This document shows positions 44,702 to 53,155 of a stretch of 64,000 nt of DNA, piece after piece. The DNA lies in NCBI RefSeq assembly GCF_011813015.1, contig NZ_QHLQ01000001.1:186001-250000 (forward strand). Direction: 5' to 3'. Below the pieces are notes generated by a model that did no database searches, was not told the DNA's origin, and saw only the letters and a program-made list of their open reading frames with translations. Each line of letters opens with the position of its first letter. The first letter of the stretch is position 1. The DNA is from Parasedimentitalea denitrificans. Its GTDB lineage: Bacteria > Pseudomonadota > Alphaproteobacteria > Rhodobacterales > Rhodobacteraceae. A program made the translations under genes and the position numbers.

Positions 44702-45784
44702 TTACCGAACCTTCAGCGTCGCCAGACCAATCATCGCCAAGATCAGCGAGATGATCCAGAAACGGATCACGATAGTCGGCTCGGCCCAACCCTTTTTCTC
44801 GTAATGGTGATGGATCGGAGCCATCAAGAACACCCGTTTGCCGGTGCGTTTGTAGTACAGCACCTGAATGATCACGCTCAGTGCCTCGACCACGAACAGG
44901 CCACCAACAATGGCCAGCACAAGTTCGTGCTTGATGACCAGAGCGATGGCACCCAAAGCGCCGCCCAAGGCCAGCGAACCAGTATCGCCCATGAACACAG
45001 CCGCAGGTGGGGCGTTGTACCACAAAAAGCCCAAACCTCCGCCAAACAGCGCAGCGGTAAAGATCAGGATCTCGCCAGTACCGGGGACATAGTGCACGTC
45101 CAGATACTCGGTGAAATCGACCCGGCCGACGGCATAGGCGATGATGCCCAGAGTGGTCGCTGCGATCATCACTGGCATGATAGCCAGCCCGTCCAGCCCG
45201 TCGGTCAGGTTCACCGCATTGGCCGTGCCCACCACAACGCAGATTGAAAATGGCACATAGAAGTAGCCCAGATTGACCAGCGTATCCTTGAACACTGGCA
45301 TCGCCAGCTGATTTTGCAAGGCTTCGGGATGATAGGCCGAAGCCCATAGCGCGGCGATTATGGCGATCAGAATACCCAATAGCAGACGGACCTTACCCGG
45401 AACGCCTGCGGTATTCTGCTTAGACACCTTGGCGTAGTCGTCAAGAAAGCCGATCAGGCCAAAGGACATCGTCACAAAAAGAACAAGCCAAACAAATGGG
45501 TTATCCCAACGCGCCCAGATCAAGGTAGAGGTCAGCAGCGCCCCCACAATCAGCAACCCCCCCATGGTCGGGGTTCCGGCCTTGACGAAATGCCCCTCGG
45601 GGCCGTCATCACGAATTGGCTGACCTTTGCCCTGCTTTTTGCGCAGCACATTGATCAACGGCTTGCCGAACAGAAAGCCAAAGATCAGCGCGGTCAGGAA
45701 CGCCCCGCCCGCACGGAAGGTGATATAGCGGAACAGGTTAAAAAAATCGCCGCCGTCCGATAGCTCGGTAAGCCAAAAGAGCAT
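44702..45784 (-). CDS. mraY: Phospho-N-acetylmuramoyl-pentapeptide-transferase MraY
   Basis: A 360-residue integral membrane enzyme with about ten TM helices, making lipid I from UDP-MurNAc-pentapeptide and undecaprenyl phosphate. Signature segments are the cytoplasmic KKQGKGQPIRDDGPEGHFVKAGTPTMGG, FLDDYAKVSKQNTAGVPGKVRL, NAVNLTDGLDGLA and the histidine loop MAPIHHHYEKKGWAE near the C-terminus. AGGA precedes ATG 45784. It is 23 nt after murF. Confidence 0.97.
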   Translation of the reverse strand: MLFWLTELSDGGDFFNLFRYITFRAGGAFLTALIFGFLFGKPLINVLRKKQGKGQPIRDDGPEGHFVKAGTPTMGGLLIVGALLTSTLIWARWDNPFVWLVLFVTMSFGLIGFLDDYAKVSKQNTAGVPGKVRLLLGILIAIIAALWASAYHPEALQNQLAMPVFKDTLVNLGYFYVPFSICVVVGTANAVNLTDGLDGLAIMPVMIAATTLGIIAYAVGRVDFTEYLDVHYVPGTGEILIFTAALFGGGLGFLWYNAPPAAVFMGDTGSLALGGALGAIALVIKHELVLAIVGGLFVVEALSVIIQVLYYKRTGKRVFLMAPIHHHYEKKGWAEPTIVIRFWIISLILAMIGLATLKVR

Positions 45785-45807
45785 GTAAAGGGGTCCTGTT
45801 CGCTAGT

Positions 45808-47244
45808 TTATTTGGATTGGGTGGCGCCGCCATGGCCTAATTTGCGGATGCCGTCAACGATCTTGGAGACTTTGATGCCTTTGGAGCCCTTAATCAGCAC
45901 AACATCGCCGGCATCTATCAGCTGAGACAGTTCATCCAGCAACTCGTCGGCACTATCGGCACAACGTCCACGCTGCCCCGCAGGTAAGCGTTGCCACAGG
46001 TTTTGCATACGCGGGCCGACACAATGGATGATGTCGATCTCTGACAGAAACGGCAGATCAGCCAAGCCAGCATGCAAGACACCCTCGGCCCCGCCCAGCT
46101 CTAGCATGTCGCCAAGAACCGCCACTCGGCGCCCTTTGGCTGTTTGACCCAGCCCATCTTTGGGCTTAGCTGCTGCCAGAACCTCTAGCGAGGCTTTCAT
46201 CGAAGTGGGGCTGGCGTTGAACGCATCGTCGATCAGTTCCAGCGTTTGGTCATCTCTTTCAGGGTCAATCCTAATAATCTCGCGCATGCCGCGCCCGGCG
46301 GGCGGAGTCCACTGCGCCAGATCACCAGCAGCCTTTGCCAGGTCGATCCCAAGCGCCTGAACGACTGCAAGGACAGCCACTGCATTCTGAGCAAAATGCC
46401 GTCCTGGCGCATTGATCGTGAACGATAGCTTCTGCGACCCTATTAGAGCCGTGCCAATGGTCTGCTTGTCCTGCAAAGAGACATCCAACAACCGGCAGTC
46501 ATTTCTAGCACCTTCACCAAAGCTAGCAAGCTGAGCCCCCTGTTCGGCTGCGGCAGATGAAACGATCGGAGCAGTTTCCAGATCGCCATTGCTAATCGCA
46601 ATGCCACCCGCCTCTAACCCTTGAAAAATAGCGGCTTTTTCACGAGCGATGCCGTCGATGGACTCGAAAGCTTCGATGTGCACCGCAGCCACATTGGTGA
46701 TCAGTGCCACATGTGGACGGGCCTGAACAGCCAGCGGAGCAATTTCGCCCGGGTGGTTCATGCCAATTTCAATGACCGCGAATTCGCTGTCAGCGGGCAT
46801 GCGCGCCAGTGTCAGCGGCACGCCCCAGTGGTTATTGTAGCTGGCGACGGCCGCATGCGTGCGCCCCTGCGCCGACAACACCGTGCGCAACATTTCCTTG
46901 GTCGAGGTTTTACCTACCGACCCGGTCACCGCCACAACACGCCCACCACAGCGGGCACGCGCCGCGCGGCCCAAAGCTTCTAGCCCTTCTAACACATCAT
47001 CCACAATCAACAGCGGCGCATCATCATCCAGCCCGTCAGGAACGCGCGATACCAAAGCAGCCCCTGCTCCAGCGGCCAAGGCCTGCGCCACAAAGTCATG
47101 CCCATCACGGGCCGCCTTTAGCGCGACAAACAAGTCACCCGACTGCAAAGTTCGGGTATCAATCGAAACGCCATCGACGCTCCAGTCACCCTGTGCACGG
47201 CCACCTGTAGCAGCAACCGCGTCTTGCGCTGTCCAAAGGCTCAT
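45808..47244 (-). CDS. murF: UDP-MurNAc-tripeptide--D-Ala-D-Ala ligase MurF
   Basis: A 478-residue ligase adding the D-Ala-D-Ala made by Ddl. The N-terminal domain has VSIDTRTLQSGDLFVALKAARDGHDFV, the P-loop is VTGSVGKTSTKEM (106-118), then EIGMNHPGEIAPL, DDAFNASPTSMKASLEVL and the C-terminal AVLGDMLELGGAEGVLH. It overlaps murE by 4 nt (ATGA at 47241-47244), indicating coupling. Confidence 0.97.
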   Translation of the reverse strand: MSLWTAQDAVAATGGRAQGDWSVDGVSIDTRTLQSGDLFVALKAARDGHDFVAQALAAGAGAALVSRVPDGLDDDAPLLIVDDVLEGLEALGRAARARCGGRVVAVTGSVGKTSTKEMLRTVLSAQGRTHAAVASYNNHWGVPLTLARMPADSEFAVIEIGMNHPGEIAPLAVQARPHVALITNVAAVHIEAFESIDGIAREKAAIFQGLEAGGIAISNGDLETAPIVSSAAAEQGAQLASFGEGARNDCRLLDVSLQDKQTIGTALIGSQKLSFTINAPGRHFAQNAVAVLAVVQALGIDLAKAAGDLAQWTPPAGRGMREIIRIDPERDDQTLELIDDAFNASPTSMKASLEVLAAAKPKDGLGQTAKGRRVAVLGDMLELGGAEGVLHAGLADLPFLSEIDIIHCVGPRMQNLWQRLPAGQRGRCADSADELLDELSQLIDAGDVVLIKGSKGIKVSKIVDGIRKLGHGGATQSK

Positions 47245-48725
47245 ACCATCCCTCCGTCCAAGGCGCCGACGGCCATGCTGGCTTGCTCCACATCGTCAAA
47301 GGGCAAAATGTCATCGCCAACGATCTGACCGCTTTCGTGCCCCTTGCCGCAGATCATCAGTGCATCGCCGGGTTCCAGCGCATCAACACCGCGCAGGATG
47401 GCTTCGGCGCGATCGCCATATTCAAGCGCACCCGGTGCTCCGCTTTTGACAGCGGCGCGGATCACGGCCGGGTCTTCGCTGCGAGGGTTATCATCCGTGA
47501 CAAGCACCATATCGGCATTCTCAGCTGCAGCCTGCCCCATCAACGGCCGTTTGGCGGCGTCTCGGTCTCCACCTGCGCCAACAATAGCTACTAGGCGACC
47601 CAATACATGCGGCCGCAGCGCCTTTAGCGCGGTGGTAATGGCGTCGGGCGTGTGGGCGAAATCAACAAACACCGCTGCACCGTTATTGCGGGTCGCTGCC
47701 AACTGCATTCGCCCCCGCACGGTTTTCAAATGTGGCAAGGTTTCAAACACGAGCTCGGGGTTCTCGCCCGATGCAATCACCAAGCCACAGGCCAGCAGGA
47801 TGTTTTCAGCCTGAAAGCCGCCTATAAGATTAAGCCGAGCCTGAAACGGTTTATCATGCCAGCTGAACCGCATGTCCTGCCCAGACGCGTCAAAGCGTTG
47901 GCTCATCAGGCTCAGATCGCCCACGCCACGCCCTACAGTAATGACCTCTTGACCGCGCGCACCAGAGACAGCCCGCATTTCTGCGCCGCGCGGGTCATCC
48001 ATATTGATCACCGCGACGCCCTCGTCCGGCAACACCCGGCGGAACAATCCGGCCTTGGCGGCAAAATAAGCCTCAAACGTGTGGTGATAGTCCAGGTGAT
48101 CCTGGCTAAAATTGGTAAACCCTGCAGCCGCCAGACGCACACCATCAAGGCGTCGTTGGTCCAGCCCGTGGCTCGACGCCTCCATAGCCACATGGGTCAC
48201 CCCATTTTCAACAGCTTTCGCTAGCGCCTTATGCAGAGTGATCGGGTCTGGCGTGGTATGGGCCAGCGGATAGCTCCAGGCACCTTCAACCCCGGTGGTG
48301 CCAAGGTTCACGGCAGCGTGCCCCAGCTCTTCCCAGATCTGGCGTACAAATGTCGCTACCGATGTTTTGCCATTGGTGCCGGTGATCGCCACAGCCGTTT
48401 GCGGCTGCGCACCAAACCAAAGGGCAGCAGCATAGGCCAATGCCTGACGCGGATCTTCGGTTACCACCACTGCGGCATGACCGGCCGCCAGTTCGGATGC
48501 CGCGATCTTGGCACCTTCTGCATCAGTCAGAATGGCCGCCGCCCCCTGATCTAATGCTGTGGCAATAAACCTGGCACCATGCACCACACTGCCGGGAAGG
48601 GCCGCAAACAGAAAGCCATCGCCGACTGCGCGACTGTCTAACGTTACGCCTTTGATAATCGGGTCTGCACCACCGCGCGCAGTCAGGCCCAACCGGCCGA
48701 GGGCTTTCTCGGATGTGTTGCTCAT
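47241..48725 (-). CDS. murE: UDP-MurNAc-tripeptide synthetase MurE (meso-DAP type)
   Basis: A 494-residue Mur ligase. The P-loop ITGTNGKTSVA lies at 114-124. The substrate-selecting motif DNPR (about 412-415, in VTDDNPRSEDP) indicates meso-diaminopimelate rather than lysine, as expected for a Gram-negative. HTTPDPITLHKAL, EASSHGLDQRRLDG and FSQDHLDYH are further landmarks. AGGTGAGG upstream supports ATG 48725. It is 14 nt after ftsI and overlaps murF by 4 nt. Confidence 0.97.
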   Translation of the reverse strand: MSNTSEKALGRLGLTARGGADPIIKGVTLDSRAVGDGFLFAALPGSVVHGARFIATALDQGAAAILTDAEGAKIAASELAAGHAAVVVTEDPRQALAYAAALWFGAQPQTAVAITGTNGKTSVATFVRQIWEELGHAAVNLGTTGVEGAWSYPLAHTTPDPITLHKALAKAVENGVTHVAMEASSHGLDQRRLDGVRLAAAGFTNFSQDHLDYHHTFEAYFAAKAGLFRRVLPDEGVAVINMDDPRGAEMRAVSGARGQEVITVGRGVGDLSLMSQRFDASGQDMRFSWHDKPFQARLNLIGGFQAENILLACGLVIASGENPELVFETLPHLKTVRGRMQLAATRNNGAAVFVDFAHTPDAITTALKALRPHVLGRLVAIVGAGGDRDAAKRPLMGQAAAENADMVLVTDDNPRSEDPAVIRAAVKSGAPGALEYGDRAEAILRGVDALEPGDALMICGKGHESGQIVGDDILPFDDVEQASMAVGALDGGMV

Positions 48726-48739
48726 AGCGACCTCACCTG

Positions 48740-50521
48740 TCAGTTTGAGGTGAGTGTTATATCAGTCACCGTGGCAGGTTCAACTTGCGGGCGTAGACCC
48801 AGCAAAGGTGCAATCCGGCCAATCATTTCAGCAGCAACTGGAACAGCGGTCCAGCCAGCCGTCCGACGCTCTTCGTCGTAGGCAATGATCGAAGGTTCAT
48901 CCAGCGTCACCACCAGAACATACTTTGGGTCATGGGCAGGGAACATCGACGCAAAAGTGGCAATCACCTTGTCATCGTAATAACCGCCACTTGGCTTCGG
49001 CTTATCGGCAGTGCCGGTCTTACCGCCAACCTGATAGCCCGGAACCTCACCAAAGCTGGCTGTGCCCTCCGTCACCACCATGCGCAACATATCGCGCGAC
49101 GCAGCGGCAGCCTCGGCTGACATAACCCGTGGACCCAGTTGTGGCCCGTCCTGTTTCAGAATGGTTGGGCTGACATAGTTGCCGCCGTTGGCAATGGTCG
49201 CGTACCCTGCGGCTAGATGCATTGGACTAGTCGACAGCCCGTGGCCATATGAAATGGTCATAGCTGACAGTTCGGACCAGTTTGGCGGCAACAATGGCCG
49301 GCCACCACTCGCCTCGGAAATTTCAAACGGAGTGGCTTCCAGCATGCCAAGACGTGACAGGAAATCGCGCTGGCGCTCGGCTCCGATCTGTTGCGCCAGA
49401 CGCGCGGTGCCAATGTTCGACGACTTCACAATGATCCGCTCAACTGACAAGCTATTGCCGTAGTTATGAAAATCCCGGATCGCAAAGCGGCCCCAGCGCA
49501 GCGGCCCCCGGATATCAACCATGGTATCAGGATTAACCAACCCCAGATCCATCGCCTGCGCTGCGGTAAAAATCTTAAAGGTAGAGCCCAGCTCATACAC
49601 GCCCTGCACCGACCGGTTGAACAGCGGGCTGTCGGACGAATCACCAGTAGTCAACGGACGTGGGCGCTCATTCGGGTCAAAGTCGGGCAGAGACACAACC
49701 GAGATCACCTCGCCGGTGTGCACATCCATCAGGATAGAGGTCGCGCCCTTGGCGTTCATCAACCGCATACCGCCATACAACACCCGCTCGGCGGCGGCCT
49801 GAATAGTCAGGTCCAGCGACAATTGCAGCGGCTCGGCGCCGTTTGCAGGATCGCGCAGATAACTGTCGAACTGACGTTCAACACCCGCAACACCGATCAC
49901 TTCTGCCGCGTCGACGTCTTCCTTGCCAAAACTGGCCCCGCCCAGAACATGGGCCGCCAGACTGCCATTCGGATACAGACGCATTTCGCGTGGTCCAAAC
50001 AGCAAACCGGGATCACCAATGTCATGTACTGCCTGCTTTTGCTCAGGGCTGATCTTTTTCTTGATCCAGACAAACTTGCGTTTGCCAGAGAAATCCTTCA
50101 GCAACCGCTCGCGATCCAGATCCGGGAAGATCTTGCCCAGCGCGTCAGCTGCCGCAGCCGAATCAATGAGCTGTTGTGGATGGGCATAAAGCGAGTGCGT
50201 TTCAAAGTTGGTCGCCAGAATGCGACCTTCACGATCAACGATATCAGCACGTTGCGCGGCAATGGCGCTACCCGACGCACTAGAGGTTGGCTCAGTTGGC
50301 TCTGATGTCGACATCATCCCCATACGGAGACCAATCACCCCAAAGGCGCACATGAAGAACACCCCCAACACCAACAACCGCCCCTCAGAGCGCTGCTGCG
50401 AGCGGGCCTGAATTTCAGCATGTCGCTGGCGCAGGTTCTCTTTTTCGATCGCGTCCGGGTTTTCCCCTTTTGCTCGGGCGGTCAGAATACGGGCCAGTGG
50501 ACGAAGAGGAGTACGGATCAT
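48740..50521 (-). CDS. ftsI: Septal transpeptidase FtsI (PBP3)
   Basis: A 593-residue class B penicillin-binding protein cross-linking septal peptidoglycan with FtsW. It has a cytoplasmic N-terminus of about 47 residues, one TM helix (LLVLGVFFMCAFGVIGLRM, about 49-67), the PBP dimer domain starting RADIVDREGRILATN, and the transpeptidase with active-site S313 in STFK, the SSN triad at 367-369 and the KTG motif at 501-503. It overlaps ftsL by 4 nt (ATGA). Confidence 0.97.
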   Translation of the reverse strand: MIRTPLRPLARILTARAKGENPDAIEKENLRQRHAEIQARSQQRSEGRLLVLGVFFMCAFGVIGLRMGMMSTSEPTEPTSSASGSAIAAQRADIVDREGRILATNFETHSLYAHPQQLIDSAAAADALGKIFPDLDRERLLKDFSGKRKFVWIKKKISPEQKQAVHDIGDPGLLFGPREMRLYPNGSLAAHVLGGASFGKEDVDAAEVIGVAGVERQFDSYLRDPANGAEPLQLSLDLTIQAAAERVLYGGMRLMNAKGATSILMDVHTGEVISVVSLPDFDPNERPRPLTTGDSSDSPLFNRSVQGVYELGSTFKIFTAAQAMDLGLVNPDTMVDIRGPLRWGRFAIRDFHNYGNSLSVERIIVKSSNIGTARLAQQIGAERQRDFLSRLGMLEATPFEISEASGGRPLLPPNWSELSAMTISYGHGLSTSPMHLAAGYATIANGGNYVSPTILKQDGPQLGPRVMSAEAAAASRDMLRMVVTEGTASFGEVPGYQVGGKTGTADKPKPSGGYYDDKVIATFASMFPAHDPKYVLVVTLDEPSIIAYDEERRTAGWTAVPVAAEMIGRIAPLLGLRPQVEPATVTDITLTSN

Positions 50522-50880
50522 TGGTTCGCCCCCTCCGCCGCCATAGTCGACACATCGATACCATTAGTGATGGGCAGCAGTGGCAACAACGGTGCCTGAG
50601 GGTAAGAAACCTCATCCACCCGGCCAAACTGATTGGGACGAAGAGGCAAAAGGCCGAGGCTGTCAAAGTTCAACTCGGCCAGTTCCCGCAAACGGTCAGG
50701 GCGGTTCAGATAGGCCCACTCGGCCCGCAAGACCCCAAGTCGCACTTGGGCTGAACCAATTTCACGCTGAAGCGTCCGGGTCTCTTTCAACACTTGCTGC
50801 GTTGTATAGTTTTCGCGGTATGCCCAAAAGGCCAAACCGAACACCGCCAGCGCGGACAAGACATAAGCCAGAGTTTTCAT
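50518..50880 (-). CDS. ftsL: Cell division protein FtsL
   Basis: A 120-residue bitopic protein. An N-terminal TM helix ([22 protein letters not shown], about 3-23) is followed by a leucine-rich coiled coil ([40 protein letters not shown]) and the alphaproteobacterial LxPLRPNQF segment. FtsL binds FtsQ and FtsB and helps activate FtsWI. It overlaps rsmH and ftsI by 4 nt each, so it is translated with both. Confidence 0.92.
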   Translation of the reverse strand: MKTLAYVLSALAVFGLAFWAYRENYTTQQVLKETRTLQREIGSAQVRLGVLRAEWAYLNRPDRLRELAELNFDSLGLLPLRPNQFGRVDEVSYPQAPLLPLLPITNGIDVSTMAAEGANQ

Positions 50881-51872
50881 CGGCGTGCCTCTTTCAGTTG
50901 CGGCATACCAACATCGCGGGCCTCAATCGGCGTGGCTGGTGCCTCGCTACGCCGCCCAACCCGCAACCGCGCTGACCGCGACCGTGGGTTTTCCGCCAGC
51001 TCCTGATCATCCGGCCCTTCGGCCTTGCGGGTGACCAGTGTGAACTGCGATGGAATTTCCTCAATCTCTGGAGCAAATCGATTGGCACGCCCGGTCTTAC
51101 CCGCACGGTGCTGAAAGAAACGTTTGACCATACGGTCTTCGATAGAATGAAAGGTGACAACAGCCAGCAAGCCACCAGGCTTTAGCGCCCGCTCGGCAGC
51201 CAGTAACCCCTGAAACAACTCTTCGTATTCGGCATTCACGGCAATGCGCAGCCCTTGAAAGCTGCGGGTGGCGGGGTGCGATTTGCCCGGCTTGGACCGC
51301 GGCAAGCATCCCTCGACAATCTTGGTCAATTGCAACGTGGTAGTGATCGGTTCCAGTGCACGTGCTTTGACGATAGCCTTGGCAATACGGCGGCTAGCGC
51401 GTTCTTCGCCAAAATGAAACAGAATATCCGCCAACTGAACCTCGGACAACTCAGCCACAAGATCAGCCGCCGAGGGTCCATCCTGGGACATCCTCATATC
51501 CAGCGGGCCATCCTTCATGAACGAGAACCCACGTTCGGCCAAGTCCAATTGCATCGACGACACACCTAAGTCTAGAACAACGCCGTCTAAATTGCTGGCA
51601 TATTCGTCCATGCGCGAGAACACGCCCTGCTGCATCACCAGCCGGTCGCCATATTCGCCCGCCCAGCTTTCAGCCATTTCAAACGCCAAAGGGTCGCGGT
51701 CCACGCCAATGACCTGCGAGGCACCCGCCTCCAGCAAGCCACGCGTATAACCACCAGCGCCAAATGTACCATCCAGCCACCGCCCTGATACCGGTGCTAC
51801 GGCCTTCAACAGTGGGCGCAGCAAGACGGGAATGTGGGGGGCAGAACCGGAATTCTGGTCCGTAGTCATCAC
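50877..51872 (-). CDS. rsmH: 16S rRNA (cytosine-1402-N4)-methyltransferase RsmH
   Basis: A 331-residue SAM-dependent methyltransferase acting on C1402 of 16S rRNA. Motifs are [10 protein letters not shown] at the N-terminus, the SAM loop [52 protein letters not shown] and the C-terminal [17 protein letters not shown]. It overlaps mraZ and ftsL by 4 nt each. This is the standard second gene of dcw clusters. Confidence 0.97.
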   Translation of the reverse strand: MMTTDQNSGSAPHIPVLLRPLLKAVAPVSGRWLDGTFGAGGYTRGLLEAGASQVIGVDRDPLAFEMAESWAGEYGDRLVMQQGVFSRMDEYASNLDGVVLDLGVSSMQLDLAERGFSFMKDGPLDMRMSQDGPSAADLVAELSEVQLADILFHFGEERASRRIAKAIVKARALEPITTTLQLTKIVEGCLPRSKPGKSHPATRSFQGLRIAVNAEYEELFQGLLAAERALKPGGLLAVVTFHSIEDRMVKRFFQHRAGKTGRANRFAPEIEEIPSQFTLVTRKAEGPDDQELAENPRSRSARLRVGRRSEAPATPIEARDVGMPQLKEARR

Positions 51873-52375
51873 TTAGCCTCTCCAGTCCCATCAAGGAACT
51901 GCATTATATCATAGCCTTCCGGCAGGGTCTCCAGCCATTCATCTGTCTGCGCCCCTTCTTCACTCTCATACGTTTCAGGGTTCCAAATCTGAAATGTGTC
52001 ACCAGCGGCAATAAAGAAGGCCTCACCCTTGAGCCCAATCTTGTTACGCAGCTTTGCTGGCAGAACCAGGCGACCAGTCTCATCAACGGTTGTTGGAAAG
52101 GAATGCCCGTGGAACAATTTCTGCAACGCCTTACGTGGCATAGATCCACGTGGCAGAGCATCAATCTTGGCATCGACCTCGTCGATAGCCTGCATCGTAT
52201 AACATTCCAGAAAATTGCGGTCGCTATCGCCGTACACGATAACCAACTCAGGATTGCCGCCGGGCTGCCAGTTATCATCACCAGATTCAAGCACACGGCG
52301 AAACGAGGCCGGGATAGACACCCTGCCCTTCGTATCCACCTTGTGTTGGCTTTCGCCTCTGAACCTGCGGCCCAA
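51869..52375 (-). CDS. mraZ: Division/cell-wall cluster regulator MraZ, TTG start
   Basis: A 168-residue AbrB-like DNA-binding protein that represses its own dcw promoter. Two swapped-hairpin SpoVT/AbrB domains are present ([21 protein letters not shown] and [27 protein letters not shown]). The longest open frame begins further upstream, but it would run through the leader terminator. The N-terminus LGRRFRGES aligns with MraZ starts, and AAGGGA lies 8-9 nt before TTG 52375, so a TTG start is most likely and implies modest translation. It heads the coupled mraZ-rsmH-ftsL-ftsI-murE-murF run. Confidence 0.93.
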   Translation of the reverse strand: MGRRFRGESQHKVDTKGRVSIPASFRRVLESGDDNWQPGGNPELVIVYGDSDRNFLECYTMQAIDEVDAKIDALPRGSMPRKALQKLFHGHSFPTTVDETGRLVLPAKLRNKIGLKGEAFFIAAGDTFQIWNPETYESEEGAQTDEWLETLPEGYDIMQFLDGTGEAK

Positions 52376-52427
52376 CCTTACGTCCCTTCTGCTACGTTCC
52401 TCGCGTCTCGTTTGTGCCCCAGTATGG

Positions 52428-52466
52428 AAAAAGGCGAATTGATCAGCTGCCACGGATCAATTCGCC
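52428..52466 (-). terminator. Intrinsic terminator/attenuator in the mraZ leader
   Basis: Minus strand: GGCGAATTGATC (52466-52455), a 10-nt loop, GATCAATTCGCC (52444-52433), then TTTTT (52432-52428). This is a 12-bp perfect stem with a U-run, ending 52 nt before the mraZ start codon and pointing at it. It must stop a large share of transcripts entering the dcw operon. Confidence 0.9.
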
Positions 52467-52640
52467 ATCTTCGTCCCGCCTAGCGGGAGTGCCCGACTGC
52501 GCGCGCCACCTGGGGGGATGTCTGCTCGCTCGCGCGCCGGATCTCAGCATCTGATGAAAGCGAAGGCCTGTATGATACCTGCTCTTTTTATAAGTATGGG
52601 GTCGTTGTGTTGCCCCGTGCTCTTCGTCTCATTCGATATA
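52428..52640 (-). ncRNA. upsM: UpsM-like sRNA from the mraZ 5' leader
   Basis: In Rhodobacter sphaeroides the dcw cluster has an unusually long leader that yields the abundant sRNA UpsM by premature termination and RNase E processing. Here the same layout is seen: no ORF between the candidate promoter (~52640) and mraZ, a strong intrinsic terminator at 52428-52466 and MraZ-box-like repeats at the presumed 5' end. The 5' end given is an estimate from the box position and the known leader length, not a mapped start. Another small stem, CCCGC-CTA-GCGGG, lies at 52476-52488. Confidence 0.6.
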
Positions 52641-52643
52641 TAT

Positions 52644-52668
52644 AGGGATACTATGGGACTTGATGGTA
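52644..52668. promoter_or_regulatory. Candidate MraZ boxes at the dcw promoter
   Basis: Plus strand shows AGGGA (52644), TGGGA (52654) and TGGTA (52664), three units exactly 10 bp apart, i.e. degenerate TGGGN separated by 5-nt spacers as in the known MraZ site. A TA-rich stretch (CTATATATATCG on the minus strand, 52633-52644) lies beside it and could be the -10 region. Only one unit is a full match, so the call is tentative. It is about 270-290 nt before mraZ. Confidence 0.5.
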
Positions 52669-53085
52669 TGGCAACGCTTTTTTCTGAATTACCATGTCGG
52701 ATTGGTTAACAAGAGTTAAAATTGCCTGTAGAAAAATCCAATCATTGAGCGATCATCACAAAATATAGCATATCCGCAACTCATTGTCACAATATAAGGT
52801 GAATCGCAGAGCTTCAAAAAATTTCCCTTAATTTCCCAGGAAAGAACTCACGAATCCGATTCTCAATTTCCGTTCCCTTTACGTTCCGGAATTATCCCCA
52901 AGCAACCCACAGGCGAATTGAGCATCACGACATCGAATCGAAATTGATTCGAAGAAAATCGTCAATTCCGCTCCAAAACCGTGGCTTCTGCGCCCACAGC
53001 CTCCCATGATGCCCATAAATTCCCACAGGACCATACTTTCCCAAATGACCACCCACCACCTCTCGAAGATGGCACCTGCCCCCTT
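52669..53085. other. Upstream dcw intergenic region with distal TGGG array
   Basis: No supported gene in this AT-rich stretch between the dcw promoter area and the mrp terminator. Features seen: a TCGAATC-GAAATT-GATTCGA inverted repeat (52933-52952), a pair of CCCA units at 52897 and 52906 (9 bp apart), and a phased CCCA array at 52993, 53003, 53012, 53022, 53040 and 53052. On the minus strand these are TGGG units oriented with mraZ. A TTGACG hexamer (minus strand, near 52968-52963) follows the array and may be a -35 element; no good -10 was found. Confidence 0.45.
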
Positions 53086-53117
53086 AAAACGAAAAGGCCC
53101 ACCTGTGAAGGTGGGCC
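53086..53117 (-). terminator. Intrinsic terminator after mrp
   Basis: Minus strand GGCCCACCT-TCAC-AGGTGGGCC, 9-bp perfect stem, followed by TTTTCGTTTT. It lies 39 nt after the mrp stop and insulates the dcw promoter region from mrp transcription. Confidence 0.92.
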
Positions 53118-53155
53118 GATTTACCAGCAAATGTCGCTTTGAAGGTTAGCTTCAG

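Noticed and set aside
52518..52709. 63-codon plus-strand ORF in the mraZ upstream region
   Set aside because: No convincing ribosome site, it overlaps the predicted leader RNA and promoter, and the peptide shows no domain.
52376..53155. RNase P RNA (rnpB) near mraZ
   Set aside because: Alphaproteobacterial rnpB can lie near mraZ, but the GAGGAAAGTC-type conserved segment is absent on both strands.
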